Assembly (NCBI GenBank): GCA_038213195.1
Contig: JBBQTN010000305.1
Span: forward strand, 1 to 5,694
Length of the DNA: 5,694 bases
Source of the DNA: JAODBQ01 sp038213195
Lineage (GTDB): Bacteria > Actinomycetota > Acidimicrobiia > Acidimicrobiales > Ilumatobacteraceae
Direction of reading: 5' to 3'
The translations under genes and the position numbers were made by a program. The notes below the pieces were generated by a model, which saw nothing but the letters and a program-made list of their open reading frames with translations, was not told where the DNA came from and did not search any database. This document shows, one piece after another, positions 1-5,694 of the stretch; the first letter of the stretch is position 1; each line of letters begins with the position of its first letter.

Positions 1-26
1 CTTCTGGTCGCAGCGAGGCCGGCATC

Positions 27-55
27 CCCCGCGCCGGCAGACTGACGGCGCGGGG
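27..55. terminator. Strong GC hairpin, possible terminator of an upstream gene
   Basis: Two perfectly complementary 10-base arms, CCCCGCGCCG (27-36) and CGGCGCGGGG (46-55), enclose a 9-base loop. Every stem base is G or C. No T-run follows on either side, so it is not a textbook intrinsic terminator, although actinobacterial terminators often lack a good U-tract. A + strand frame that is open from the window edge stops at 43-45, inside the loop, so the hairpin could end an upstream gene lying mostly outside the window. The rest of 1-152 shows no recognisable gene. The inverted repeat is certain; the terminator role is inferred. Confidence 0.45.
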
Positions 56-149
56 CCGCGACGGGGACGATGACGCGCCGGAACTGCGCGCGCTGTGCCC
101 CGGCGGACGGACGCTCCCCTCGTGCCGCCGGGGGTCGACGAAGAGGCCA

Positions 150-178
150 GTGTGAGTGAGCACTCACTCATGTATTCT
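150..178 (+). promoter_or_regulatory. Candidate promoter of the TetR-ABC operon, leaderless type
   Basis: A -10-like TATTCT lies at 173-178, preceded by TG at 171-172 that directly abuts it. A weak -35-like GTGTGA (150-155, 3 of 6 matches to TTGACA) sits 17 bases upstream. The -10 ends 8 bases before the ATG at 187, so transcription would start at or within a few bases of the start codon, giving a leaderless message. This fits the absence of a Shine-Dalgarno sequence before 187. The local AT content stands out in very GC-rich surroundings. No start-site data are available. Confidence 0.5.
153..170. promoter_or_regulatory. Operator-like palindrome, probable TetR-family binding site
   Basis: TGAGTGAGCACTCACTCA consists of two perfect 8-base inverted arms (153-160 and 163-170) around a central CA. 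The size and symmetry fit the operators of TetR-family dimers. It lies 16 bases before the TetR gene start, in the spacer between the candidate -35 and -10 boxes, where a bound repressor would block RNA polymerase. I infer that the adjacent TetR protein binds here and controls both itself and the downstream exporter genes. I saw no second copy in the window. Confidence 0.7.
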
Positions 179-186
179 CTTGGCCG

Positions 187-822
187 ATGCCAGCGGCCCC
201 CTCCCCCGTCCGCACCAAGGGTCGTGCCGAACCGATGGCGCCGGAAGATCGGCGCGCCGCGATCGTCGCGGCGACGGTCCCGCTGCTGCTCGTGCACGGT
301 CGAGCGATCACCACCCGACAGATCGCCGAGGCGGCGTGCATCGCCGAGGGCACGATCTTCCGGGTCTTCCCCGACAAGGACGCGCTGATCGAGGCCGCCG
401 TCGCGGCGGTGCTCGACCCCGGCGCCGTCGGCGCCGAACTGCGCGCGATCGATCGCAGCGACGACCTGGAGACTCGGCTGACCCACGCAGCGGCGATCAT
501 CCAGCATCGGGTGACCGGGATCTTCCAACTGATGAGCGCCCTCGGGGGCACCCAGCCAGCCACACGGCCTGCCAACAAGCGGCCCGAGCTGGCCAGCCTC
601 GCCGAGCTGATCGAGCCGGACCGGGACCGCCTGCGCGTCGATCCGCGCGCGGCTGCGCAGCTGCTGTGGGGGCTGACGCTCGCCGCCAACCACCCCGCGC
701 TGACCTACGACACACCGCTCGATGCCGCCGCGCTGGTGTCGTTCCTGCTCGACGGGATCCACGCCGATCCCGCGTCCGATCGCTGCGCCGGCACCACCGC
801 CGACACCGCTGACGTCCTCTGA
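187..822 (+). CDS. TetR/AcrR-family transcriptional repressor
   Basis: A 211-residue protein with the two-part plan of TetR repressors. The N-terminal DNA-binding domain covers about residues 20-70. Its helix-turn-helix is at about 41-63 (ITTRQIAEAACIAEGTIF, then RVFPDK), matching the family pattern of an ITxxxIA helix followed by a GT-aromatic-R-x-F-x-x-K recognition segment. The C-terminal region (about 85-211) is helical and variable, as expected of a ligand-binding and dimerisation domain; its ligand cannot be read from sequence. ATG 187 has no ribosome binding site but sits 8 bases after a -10 box, suggesting leaderless translation. The alternative ATG at 235 (residue 17) would still keep the whole HTH. 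It lies 20 bases before a two-gene ABC exporter on the same strand, so it most likely regulates that exporter and itself through the palindrome at 153-170. The family call is firm; the target is inferred. Confidence 0.9.
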   Translation: MPAAPSPVRTKGRAEPMAPEDRRAAIVAATVPLLLVHGRAITTRQIAEAACIAEGTIFRVFPDKDALIEAAVAAVLDPGAVGAELRAIDRSDDLETRLTHAAAIIQHRVTGIFQLMSALGGTQPATRPANKRPELASLAELIEPDRDRLRVDPRAAAQLLWGLTLAANHPALTYDTPLDAAALVSFLLDGIHADPASDRCAGTTADTADVL

Positions 823-842
823 CCACGCCGAACCGAGAGACG

Positions 843-2579
843 ATGCTCCTCCGACTGCTCCGCACCTACCTCAGCCGCTACCGCAGACCGCTGACGCTCG
901 TCGTCGTCTTCCAGATCATCCAGACCACGTCAGCGCTGCTCCTGCCGCAGCTGAACGCGCAGATCATCGACAACGGCGTGCTCAAAGGCGACACCGGCTA
1001 CATCTGGCGCCACGGGATCGTGATGATCCTCATCACCCTGGTGCAGATCTCCGCGGCGGTGATCGCCGTCTACTTCGGCTCGAAGGCCGCGATGGGCTTC
1101 GGCCGCGACGTGCGCGCCGGCCTGTTCCACCACATCGGCGACTTCTCGGCCAAGGAGATGAACCAGTTCGGTGCGCCGTCGCTGATCACCCGGATCACCA
1201 ACGACGTCACCCAGGTGCAGATGCTGGTGCTGATGACCTGCACGCTGCTCGTCGCTGCGCCGATCACCTGCATCGGCGGGATCATCCTCGCCCTGCGCGA
1301 GGACACTGGTCTGTCCTGGGTGCTGACCGTGAGCATCCCGGTGCTGATCATCTCGATCGGCACGATCATCTCGCGGATGATCCCCAAGTTCCGCAAGATG
1401 CAGGACAGGATCGACTCGGTCAACCGGGTGCTGCGCGAGCAGATCACCGGCATCCGCGTCGTGCGCGCGTTCGTGCGCGAACCCGCCGAGCGCCAGCGGT
1501 TCGCGGTCGCCAACGACAACCTCACCGAGGTCTCGCTCGGCACCGGACGGCTGCAGGCGTTCATGTTCCCGACGGTGATGCTCGTGCTCAACGTGTCCTC
1601 CGCCGCGGTCATCCTCATCGGCGCCCATCGGATCAACGACGGTCAGATGCAGATCGGCTCGATGATCGCGTTCCTCACGTACCTCGCCCAGATCCTGATG
1701 GCGGTGATGATGGCGACGTTCATGGCGATGTTGGTGCCCCGCGCGTCGGTGTGCGCCGATCGGATCCAGGAGGTCTTGGACACGCCGTCGTCGGTGGTCA
1801 CGTCCGCAACGCCCGTCCGCGAGGTGCACGCGCACGGTGAGCTCGAGCTGCGCAACGTCGCCTTCCACTACCCGGGTGCCGACGAGCCGGTGCTGTCGGG
1901 GATCAACCTTCGCGCCTCGGCGGGAAGGACCACCGCCATCGTCGGCAGCACCGGTGCCGGCAAGACCACCCTGCTCAGCCTGATCCCACGCCTGTTCGAC
2001 GCCACAGAGGGTGCGGTGCTCGTCGACGGGGTCGACGTTCGCGACCTCGATCCGGAGACGCTGTGGGAGCGCATCGGCCTCGTCCCGCAGAAGCCGTACC
2101 TGTTCTCCGGCACGGTGGCCACCAACCTTCGCCACGCCCGGCCGGAGGCGAGCGACGAAGAGCTGTGGCAGGCGCTGGAGATCGCCCAAGCCCGCGACTT
2201 CGTGGCGAAGATGCCCGGCGGTCTCGATGCGCCGATCGTTCAAGGCGGCACGAACGTGTCGGGCGGCCAACGCCAACGCCTGGCCATCGCCAGGGCGCTG
2301 GTCCGCCGACCGGAGATCTTCCTGTTCGACGACTCGTTCTCGGCGCTCGATCTGGCCACCGACGCCCGGCTGCGCGCCGCGCTGGTGCCGCACACCCGCA
2401 ACGCGACGGTGCTGATCGTCGCCCAGCGGATCTCGACGATCATGGGCGCCGACCAGATCCTCGTGCTCGAGGACGGACACCCCGTCGGCCTCGGCCCGCA
2501 CCGCGAGCTGCTCGCCACCTGTTCGACCTACAGCGAGATCGTCTCCTCGCAGATGTCCGCCCGGGAGGCGGTGGCATGA
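843..2579 (+). CDS. ABC exporter half-transporter (TMD-NBD), degenerate-site subunit
   Basis: A 578-residue fused permease/ATPase of usual length for a type IV ABC exporter half. Six membrane helices lie at about residues 17-38, 57-79, 127-150, 158-177, 240-262 and 273-297. The nucleotide-binding domain starts near 333: Walker A GSTGAGKTT 368-376 (K374), Q-loop Q416, signature VSGGQ 472-476, Walker B IFLFDD 492-497 and D-loop SALD 500-503. Two key residues are altered: the catalytic Glu after Walker B is Asp497, and the switch His is Gln528 (VAQR). In the TM287/TM288, LmrCD and BmrCD heterodimers these changes mark the subunit with the non-hydrolysing site. Its own signature is near canonical and would serve the partner's active site. 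The start at 843 is 20 bases after the TetR stop, with only a weak, close GAGAGA before it; the stop overlaps the next ABC start. The likely role is drug or lipophile export at the plasma membrane; the substrate is unknown. Confidence 0.93.
   Translation: MLLRLLRTYLSRYRRPLTLVVVFQIIQTTSALLLPQLNAQIIDNGVLKGDTGYIWRHGIVMILITLVQISAAVIAVYFGSKAAMGFGRDVRAGLFHHIGDFSAKEMNQFGAPSLITRITNDVTQVQMLVLMTCTLLVAAPITCIGGIILALREDTGLSWVLTVSIPVLIISIGTIISRMIPKFRKMQDRIDSVNRVLREQITGIRVVRAFVREPAERQRFAVANDNLTEVSLGTGRLQAFMFPTVMLVLNVSSAAVILIGAHRINDGQMQIGSMIAFLTYLAQILMAVMMATFMAMLVPRASVCADRIQEVLDTPSSVVTSATPVREVHAHGELELRNVAFHYPGADEPVLSGINLRASAGRTTAIVGSTGAGKTTLLSLIPRLFDATEGAVLVDGVDVRDLDPETLWERIGLVPQKPYLFSGTVATNLRHARPEASDEELWQALEIAQARDFVAKMPGGLDAPIVQGGTNVSGGQRQRLAIARALVRRPEIFLFDDSFSALDLATDARLRAALVPHTRNATVLIVAQRISTIMGADQILVLEDGHPVGLGPHRELLATCSTYSEIVSSQMSAREAVA
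2563..2568 (+). promoter_or_regulatory. Strong ribosome binding site fixing the second ABC gene start
   Basis: GGGAGG lies 7 bases before the ATG at 2576, within the last codons of the preceding gene. It is the clearest Shine-Dalgarno sequence in the window. It supports starting the second ABC subunit at 2576, which includes the unusual Asn/Gly-rich tail, over the internal Met at codon 91 (2846), which has no such site. Confidence 0.75.
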
Positions 2580-4654
2580 GCACCGGCGCGAACGGCAACG
2601 GCAACAACGGCACCGGGTCGGGCAACAACAACGGCAACGGCCACGCCGCGAACGGCAACGGGCGCGAACTCGACGGCAACGCTGCCGACGGCCGCGGACC
2701 CGACGTCACCGACACCGGCGATCCTGCGGCGCGCGGGGTCTCGGGCGAGCACGACGGCCACTCGGCCAAGGAGCGCGACGCCAACGCACAGACAGCCAGG
2801 GAGGCGGCGCCCGACTACCGGCCGCCGACGAGCGACAACCGGGTCATGGGCGGGCGGTTCATGGTCGGCATGCCGGCCGAGAAGTCGTTGGACTTCGGCG
2901 CCTCGGTCAAGCGCCTGCTGCGGATGATGCGCGAAGAGGGCGCCGGCACGTTCGTCGTGGTCGGCCTCGCGGTGGCCAGCGTGACCCTCGCGGTGCTCGG
3001 CCCGAAGCTCCTCGGCCACGCGACCGACATCATCTTCGATGCGATCACGCACCACACCGCGATCGACTTCCACCGCCTCGGCAACGTGCTGGCGATCGTC
3101 GTGCTGCTGTACATCGGTTCGTCGATGCTCGCCTGGCTGCAGTCGTGGCTGCTCGCCGGGGTGGTGCAACGGACGATGCGCCGGCTGCGCTCCGATGTCG
3201 AGGACAAGCTCAACCGGCTGTCGTTGGCCTACGTCGACCGCCAGCCGCGCGGCGATCTGCTCAGCCGGGTCACCAACGACATCGACAACATCGCCCAGAG
3301 CCTGCAGCAGAGTTTGAGCCAGATGCTGACCTCGACGCTGACGCTCGTCGGCGTGGTCGTGCTGATGTTCGTCATCTCGCCGGTGCTGGCCTGCGTCGCG
3401 GTGATCACCGTGCCGGCGTCGCTGTTCACGATCAAGGCGATCACGCGCCGCTCGCAGGGCCGGTTCGTCGCCCAGTGGCGCCACACGGGCGCGCTCAACG
3501 CGCAGATCGAGGAGGCGTTCAGCGGCCACGCGCTGGTCAAGGTGTTCGGCCGCCAGGGCGAGGTCGAGGAGACGTTCCGCAAGAAGAACGCCGAGCTGCA
3601 CGACGCCGGGTTCATGGCCCAGTTCATCGCCGGAACGATCACCCCGGCGATGATGTTCCTCGGCAACCTCAACTACGTCGCGATCGCGGTCGTCGGCGGG
3701 CTGCGCGTCGCGTCGGGCTCGATGAGCCTCGGCGACGTGCAGGCGTTCATCCAGTACTCGCGCCAGTTCACCCAGCCGCTGACGCAGATGGCCTCGATGA
3801 CCAACGTCCTGCAGTCCGGGATCGCCTCCGCTGAGCGGGTGTTCGAGTTGCTCGACGTCGACGAGCAGTCGCCCGACGGGCCGTCGACCGCAACCGGTGC
3901 GCCGACGCGGGGGCGGGTCGTCTTCGACCACGTCTCGTTCTCCTACGACCCGGACAAGCCGCTGATCACCGATCTGTCGCTCGTCGCAGAACCCGGCCAG
4001 ACGGTCGCGATCGTCGGGCCGACCGGTGCCGGCAAGACCACGCTGGTCAACCTGATCATGCGCTTCTACGAGCTCGACTCGGGGCACATCACCCTCGACG
4101 GTCAGGACATCGCGCAGATGCCGCGTGCCGAGCTGCGGTCGCAGATCGGGATGGTGCTGCAGGACACGTGGCTGTTCGGTGGCTCGATCCACGACAACAT
4201 CGCCTATGGCAACCTCGACGCCACCGACGAACAGATCCTGGAAGCGGCGAAGGCGACCTACGTCGACCGGTTCGTGCACTCGCTGCCGGACGGATACCAC
4301 TCCGTGATCGACGACGAGGGCAGCAACGTCAGCGCCGGCGAGAAGCAGCTGCTGACGATCGCCCGCGCCTTCCTCGCCGACCCGGCGATCCTGATCCTCG
4401 ACGAGGCGACGAGCTCGGTGGACACCCGTACCGAGGTGCTGATCCAGCAGGCGATGGCCGCGCTGCGCTCCAACCGGACGAGCTTCGTGATCGCCCACCG
4501 CCTGTCGACGATCCGCGACGCGGACACGATCCTGGTGATGAACAACGGCCGGATCGTCGAGCAGGGCAACCACGAGGAGCTGCTCGCCGCAGGCGGCGCC
4601 TACGCCAACCTGTACAACGCCCAGTTCATGGGCGCCGCCGCCGACATCACCTGA
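2576..4654 (+). CDS. ABC exporter half-transporter (TMD-NBD), catalytic subunit with long Asn/Gly-rich N-tail
   Basis: A 692-residue TMD-NBD fusion, roughly 100 residues longer than the usual half-exporter because of a hydrophilic N-terminal tail (1-90) that opens with an Asn/Gly repeat. A segment at about 91-118 (GGRFMVGMPAEKSLDF, then a basic helix) resembles the pre-membrane region of this exporter subfamily. Membrane helices lie at about 124-146, 170-195, 248-268, 269-288, 350-378 and 386-412. The NBD has Walker A GPTGAGKTT 481-489 (K487), Q-loop Q529, signature VSAGE 585-589 in place of LSGGQ, Walker B ILILDE 605-610 with catalytic Glu610, D-loop SSVD 613-616 and switch His641. The catalytic residues are complete; the altered signature would face the partner's degenerate site. 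Its start overlaps the partner's stop as ATGA, implying translational coupling and balanced production. The pair should form one heterodimeric exporter; the transported compound is unknown. Confidence 0.93.
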   Translation: MSTGANGNGNNGTGSGNNNGNGHAANGNGRELDGNAADGRGPDVTDTGDPAARGVSGEHDGHSAKERDANAQTAREAAPDYRPPTSDNRVMGGRFMVGMPAEKSLDFGASVKRLLRMMREEGAGTFVVVGLAVASVTLAVLGPKLLGHATDIIFDAITHHTAIDFHRLGNVLAIVVLLYIGSSMLAWLQSWLLAGVVQRTMRRLRSDVEDKLNRLSLAYVDRQPRGDLLSRVTNDIDNIAQSLQQSLSQMLTSTLTLVGVVVLMFVISPVLACVAVITVPASLFTIKAITRRSQGRFVAQWRHTGALNAQIEEAFSGHALVKVFGRQGEVEETFRKKNAELHDAGFMAQFIAGTITPAMMFLGNLNYVAIAVVGGLRVASGSMSLGDVQAFIQYSRQFTQPLTQMASMTNVLQSGIASAERVFELLDVDEQSPDGPSTATGAPTRGRVVFDHVSFSYDPDKPLITDLSLVAEPGQTVAIVGPTGAGKTTLVNLIMRFYELDSGHITLDGQDIAQMPRAELRSQIGMVLQDTWLFGGSIHDNIAYGNLDATDEQILEAAKATYVDRFVHSLPDGYHSVIDDEGSNVSAGEKQLLTIARAFLADPAILILDEATSSVDTRTEVLIQQAMAALRSNRTSFVIAHRLSTIRDADTILVMNNGRIVEQGNHEELLAAGGAYANLYNAQFMGAAADIT
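2591..2661 (+). repeat. AACGGC hexamer-rich low-complexity tract within the second ABC gene
   Basis: The hexamer AACGGC occurs in frame at 2591, 2597, 2606, 2630, 2636 and 2651, mixed with AAC runs. A 14-base stretch, GCGAACGGCAACGG, is repeated exactly 60 bases apart (2588 and 2648). It encodes a tract in which 20 of the first 29 residues are Asn or Gly, every Asn being AAC. All units are multiples of three bases, so gain or loss of copies would change tail length without shifting frame. Confidence 0.8.
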
Positions 4655-4667
4655 GCCGCCCGCCTGA

Positions 4668-4686
4668 CGCCGGTCGCTCGACGGCG
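4668..4686. terminator. Imperfect hairpin after the ABC operon
   Basis: CGCC(G)GTC at 4668-4675 pairs with GACGGCG at 4680-4686 around a 4-base GCTC loop, with one bulged G. It begins 13 bases after the stop of the second ABC gene and has no T-tract. It could be a weak or factor-assisted terminator, but it overlaps the candidate -35 of the next gene, so the assignment is tentative. Confidence 0.3.
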
Positions 4687-4705
4687 GGGCCGCGCCCGGT
4701 AGCGT
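4678..4705 (+). promoter_or_regulatory. Candidate promoter of the 202-residue unknown gene, leaderless type
   Basis: A -10-like TAGCGT at 4700-4705 is preceded, after a 16-base spacer, by TCGACG at 4678-4683 (4 of 6 matches to TTGACA). The -10 ends 8 bases before the GTG at 4714, the same distance as at the TetR gene. No Shine-Dalgarno sequence precedes 4714, so a leaderless transcript is plausible and the gene would be transcribed separately from the exporter operon. Confidence 0.45.
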
Positions 4706-4713
4706 GGCCCGCC

Positions 4714-5322
4714 GTGAATCAGCTGAAGACCCGTCTCCAGGCGTTGTCCCTGCTCGACAGGGCCCTCACCGCGATGACCGACGAGGAGTTGACGACGCTG
4801 GTCGCGTCGCTGCCCGACGACCACCGCACCGCGCTCGACCGGTTGTGCGGCGCGCGCGACGAGGAAGGCTTCACCGATTCAGCGGCGCGCACGCTGGCGA
4901 TCCGCAGCACGGCGGCCCGCGGCCGGATGAACGGCGGACTGGAGCAGATCGCCACGATCCTCACCGACCCGAGCCTCGCCGAGTGCATCGAGGGGCTCGG
5001 CGAGCATGCCGACAACCCGACCGAGGAGCAGCTCCAGGAGCTGATCCCCGGCCTGATCGAGGCCCACGGTCTCGGCACGGTGCGGTTGATGATCGCCGGG
5101 TCGATCGCCGGCGAGGCCGCGGCGACGCCGATGCTGACCCGGCTGTTGAAGTCCGACGCGGTGCTCGCCCTCCCGCCCGAGGAACGCGTCGAGCCGGTCG
5201 TTCTCCCGCCGTCGCGGCCCGACGACGAGCTACGCGCCCGGCGCAAGACGCAGAAGGACGCCAAGCGCGCCGATGCCAGGGCGCGGCGCGAGCAGCAGCT
5301 GCGCGCCAAGCACCGCGTCTGA
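4714..5322 (+). CDS. Unrecognised helical protein with basic C-terminal tail
   Basis: A 202-residue protein that I do not recognise. It has no signal peptide or membrane segment and should be cytoplasmic. Residues 1-45 look helical and amphipathic (a Leu-rich LQALSLLDRALTAM, then DEELTTLVASLPDD). A middle region (about 70-150) is rich in helix-forming residues and includes a small-residue stretch (IAGSIAGEAAA, 127-137). A Pro-rich linker (about 153-170) leads to a highly charged, Arg/Lys/Ala-rich tail (171-202) that could form a helix and contact nucleic acid or another acidic partner. Coding is supported by strong G/C bias at third positions and a sensible acidic-then-basic composition. GTG 4714 is chosen because a -10 box lies 8 bases upstream; ATG 4774 (residue 21) is the alternative. 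It is 59 bases from the ABC gene and has its own candidate promoter, so a role in export is not implied. Confidence 0.75.
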   Translation: MNQLKTRLQALSLLDRALTAMTDEELTTLVASLPDDHRTALDRLCGARDEEGFTDSAARTLAIRSTAARGRMNGGLEQIATILTDPSLAECIEGLGEHADNPTEEQLQELIPGLIEAHGLGTVRLMIAGSIAGEAAATPMLTRLLKSDAVLALPPEERVEPVVLPPSRPDDELRARRKTQKDAKRADARARREQQLRAKHRV

Positions 5323-5331
5323 GCCGATCGT

Positions 5332-5347
5332 CGGCGCCCCGGCGCCG
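5332..5347. terminator. Short GC hairpin 3' of the unknown gene
   Basis: CGGCGCC (5332-5338) and GGCGCCG (5341-5347) are exact inverted repeats separated by CC. Allowing a 4-base loop, the stem is 6 G-C pairs. It starts 10 bases after the TGA at 5320-5322, where a terminator would be expected, but has no T-tract. Confidence 0.35.
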
Positions 5348-5378
5348 CCGCAGTCCGCGAGCCTCGGCCGCCCGATCC

Positions 5379-5401
5379 GGTGGCGGGCTCGCCCGCCGAC
5401 C
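5379..5401. terminator. Second GC hairpin in the intergenic region
   Basis: GGCGGGC (5382-5388) and GCCCGCC (5391-5397) are exact inverted repeats around TC. GGT (5379-5381) and ACC (5399-5401) extend the stem past a bulged G at 5398. With the hairpin at 5332-5347 it forms a tandem pair between two + strand genes. It may help end transcription of the upstream gene or act in the leader of the next one. No T-tract follows. Confidence 0.35.
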
Positions 5402-5510
5402 GCCGACTCGTCCGCGGTGAGGGCGGCGCGGCCATCATGCACGGCATGACCGATCGCACTCCGCCAACTCGACCAAACGGCTGCCCGCTGCACACCGGGA
5501 CCGTCGCACG

Positions 5511-5694
5511 ATGAGCGACCTCGAGCAGCTCGTCGGCGGCGTCGACTTCGGTGAGGGTCCGCGATGGCACGACGGGGTCCTCTGGTACTGCGACTTCTTC
5601 CAGCGCGCGATCTACACCGTCACGCTCGATGGCACGCGTCAGGCGGTCCACTCCGGACTCGACGACCAGATGTCGGGTCTCGGCTGGCTGCCCG
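5511..5694 (+). CDS. SMP-30/gluconolactonase-like beta-propeller protein, 5' part only
   Basis: The first 61 codons of a gene cut by the window edge. The start, MSDLEQLVGGVDFGEGPRW, carries the GE-x-P-x-W motif that opens the first propeller blade of SMP-30/gluconolactonase/LRE-family proteins; Glu15 corresponds to a metal ligand in that family. WYCDFFQRAIYTV (25-37) and SGLGWLP (55-61) also fit family patterns. Characterised members are metal-dependent lactone hydrolases, but many homologues have unproven substrates, so only a sugar-lactonase-like role can be suggested. ATG 5511 lies close before the family motif; a weak GGGA (5497-5500) ends 10 bases upstream. The gene is 188 bases from its neighbour and appears to be a separate unit. 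The remaining metal and catalytic residues lie outside the window. Confidence 0.85.
   Translation, partial: MSDLEQLVGGVDFGEGPRWHDGVLWYCDFFQRAIYTVTLDGTRQAVHSGLDDQMSGLGWLP

Noticed and set aside
3..155. Possible C-terminal tail of an upstream + strand gene, open from the window edge to a TGA at 153-155
   Set aside because: High third-position G+C makes it conceivable, but the residues match nothing, it reads through the 27-55 hairpin, and it ends inside the operator.
1..171. Possible divergent gene on the - strand starting at the ATG complementary to 169-171, inside the operator
   Set aside because: The frame stays open to the window edge, but the 57 residues are Arg/Pro/Ser-rich with no family resemblance, no clear ribosome binding site, and the strong hairpin at 27-55 within it.
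722..1840. 372-codon + strand frame overlapping the TetR and first ABC genes
   Set aside because: It is a frame-shifted shadow rich in Arg, Pro, His and Asp. Both real genes in the other frame have clear domain motifs.
930..2501. Long 523-codon open frame on the - strand opposite the first ABC gene
   Set aside because: Its translation is dominated by His, Asp, Arg and Gly with no recognisable motif. It is the mirror of a clear ABC exporter with intact motifs, and such antisense frames are normal at this G+C content.
2591..2661. CRISPR-like or regulatory direct repeats
   Set aside because: The repeated hexamers are in frame, have no spacers, and simply encode an Asn/Gly low-complexity protein tail.
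2528..4573. Long 681-codon open frame on the - strand opposite the second ABC gene
   Set aside because: Same reason: low-information Arg/Asp/His/Val-rich sequence antiparallel to a well-supported gene.
4719..5651. 310-codon open frame on the - strand spanning the unknown gene, the intergenic region and the lactonase start
   Set aside because: It crosses two hairpins and the start of a recognisable SMP-30-like gene, is Ser/Arg-rich, and shows no family motif. The + strand genes have better starts and composition.

Overview
The window looks like chromosomal DNA of a high-GC Gram-positive bacterium (Actinomycetota). The G+C content is very high, all four complete genes end in TGA, third codon positions are almost always G or C, and two genes have actinobacterial-style promoters with no visible ribosome binding site. 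A finer placement, such as an Acidimicrobiia-like lineage, would be a guess.

Layout, all on the + strand. Positions 1-152 hold no gene I can support, but do hold a strong GC hairpin (27-55). An 18-bp near-palindrome (153-170) lies in the spacer of a candidate promoter whose -10 box is at 173-178. It precedes a TetR-family repressor gene (187-822). Twenty bases later comes a half-size ABC exporter subunit with a degenerate ATPase site (843-2579). Its stop codon overlaps the start of a second half-size ABC exporter with a full catalytic set (2576-4654). A short gap with a hairpin and a separate candidate promoter leads to an unrecognised, mostly helical 202-residue protein (4714-5322). A 188-base intergenic region with two GC hairpins follows. 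The window ends inside an SMP-30/gluconolactonase-like gene (5511 to the edge).

The repressor and the two transporter genes form a convincing operon. The ABC proteins have complementary defects, as in heterodimeric exporters of the TM287/TM288, LmrCD and BmrCD type. The first has Asp for the catalytic Glu and Gln for the switch His. The second keeps both but has an altered signature motif, VSAGE. The two lesions fall in the same composite ATP site, leaving one working site and one degenerate site. The simplest model is that the TetR protein binds the palindrome, represses itself and the pump, and is released by a ligand that may also be a pump substrate.

This is a variation on a known theme and not a new class of system. 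The less ordinary points are the Asn/Gly-rich tail on the second ABC subunit, the matched leaderless-type promoters, and the unknown protein at 4714-5322.
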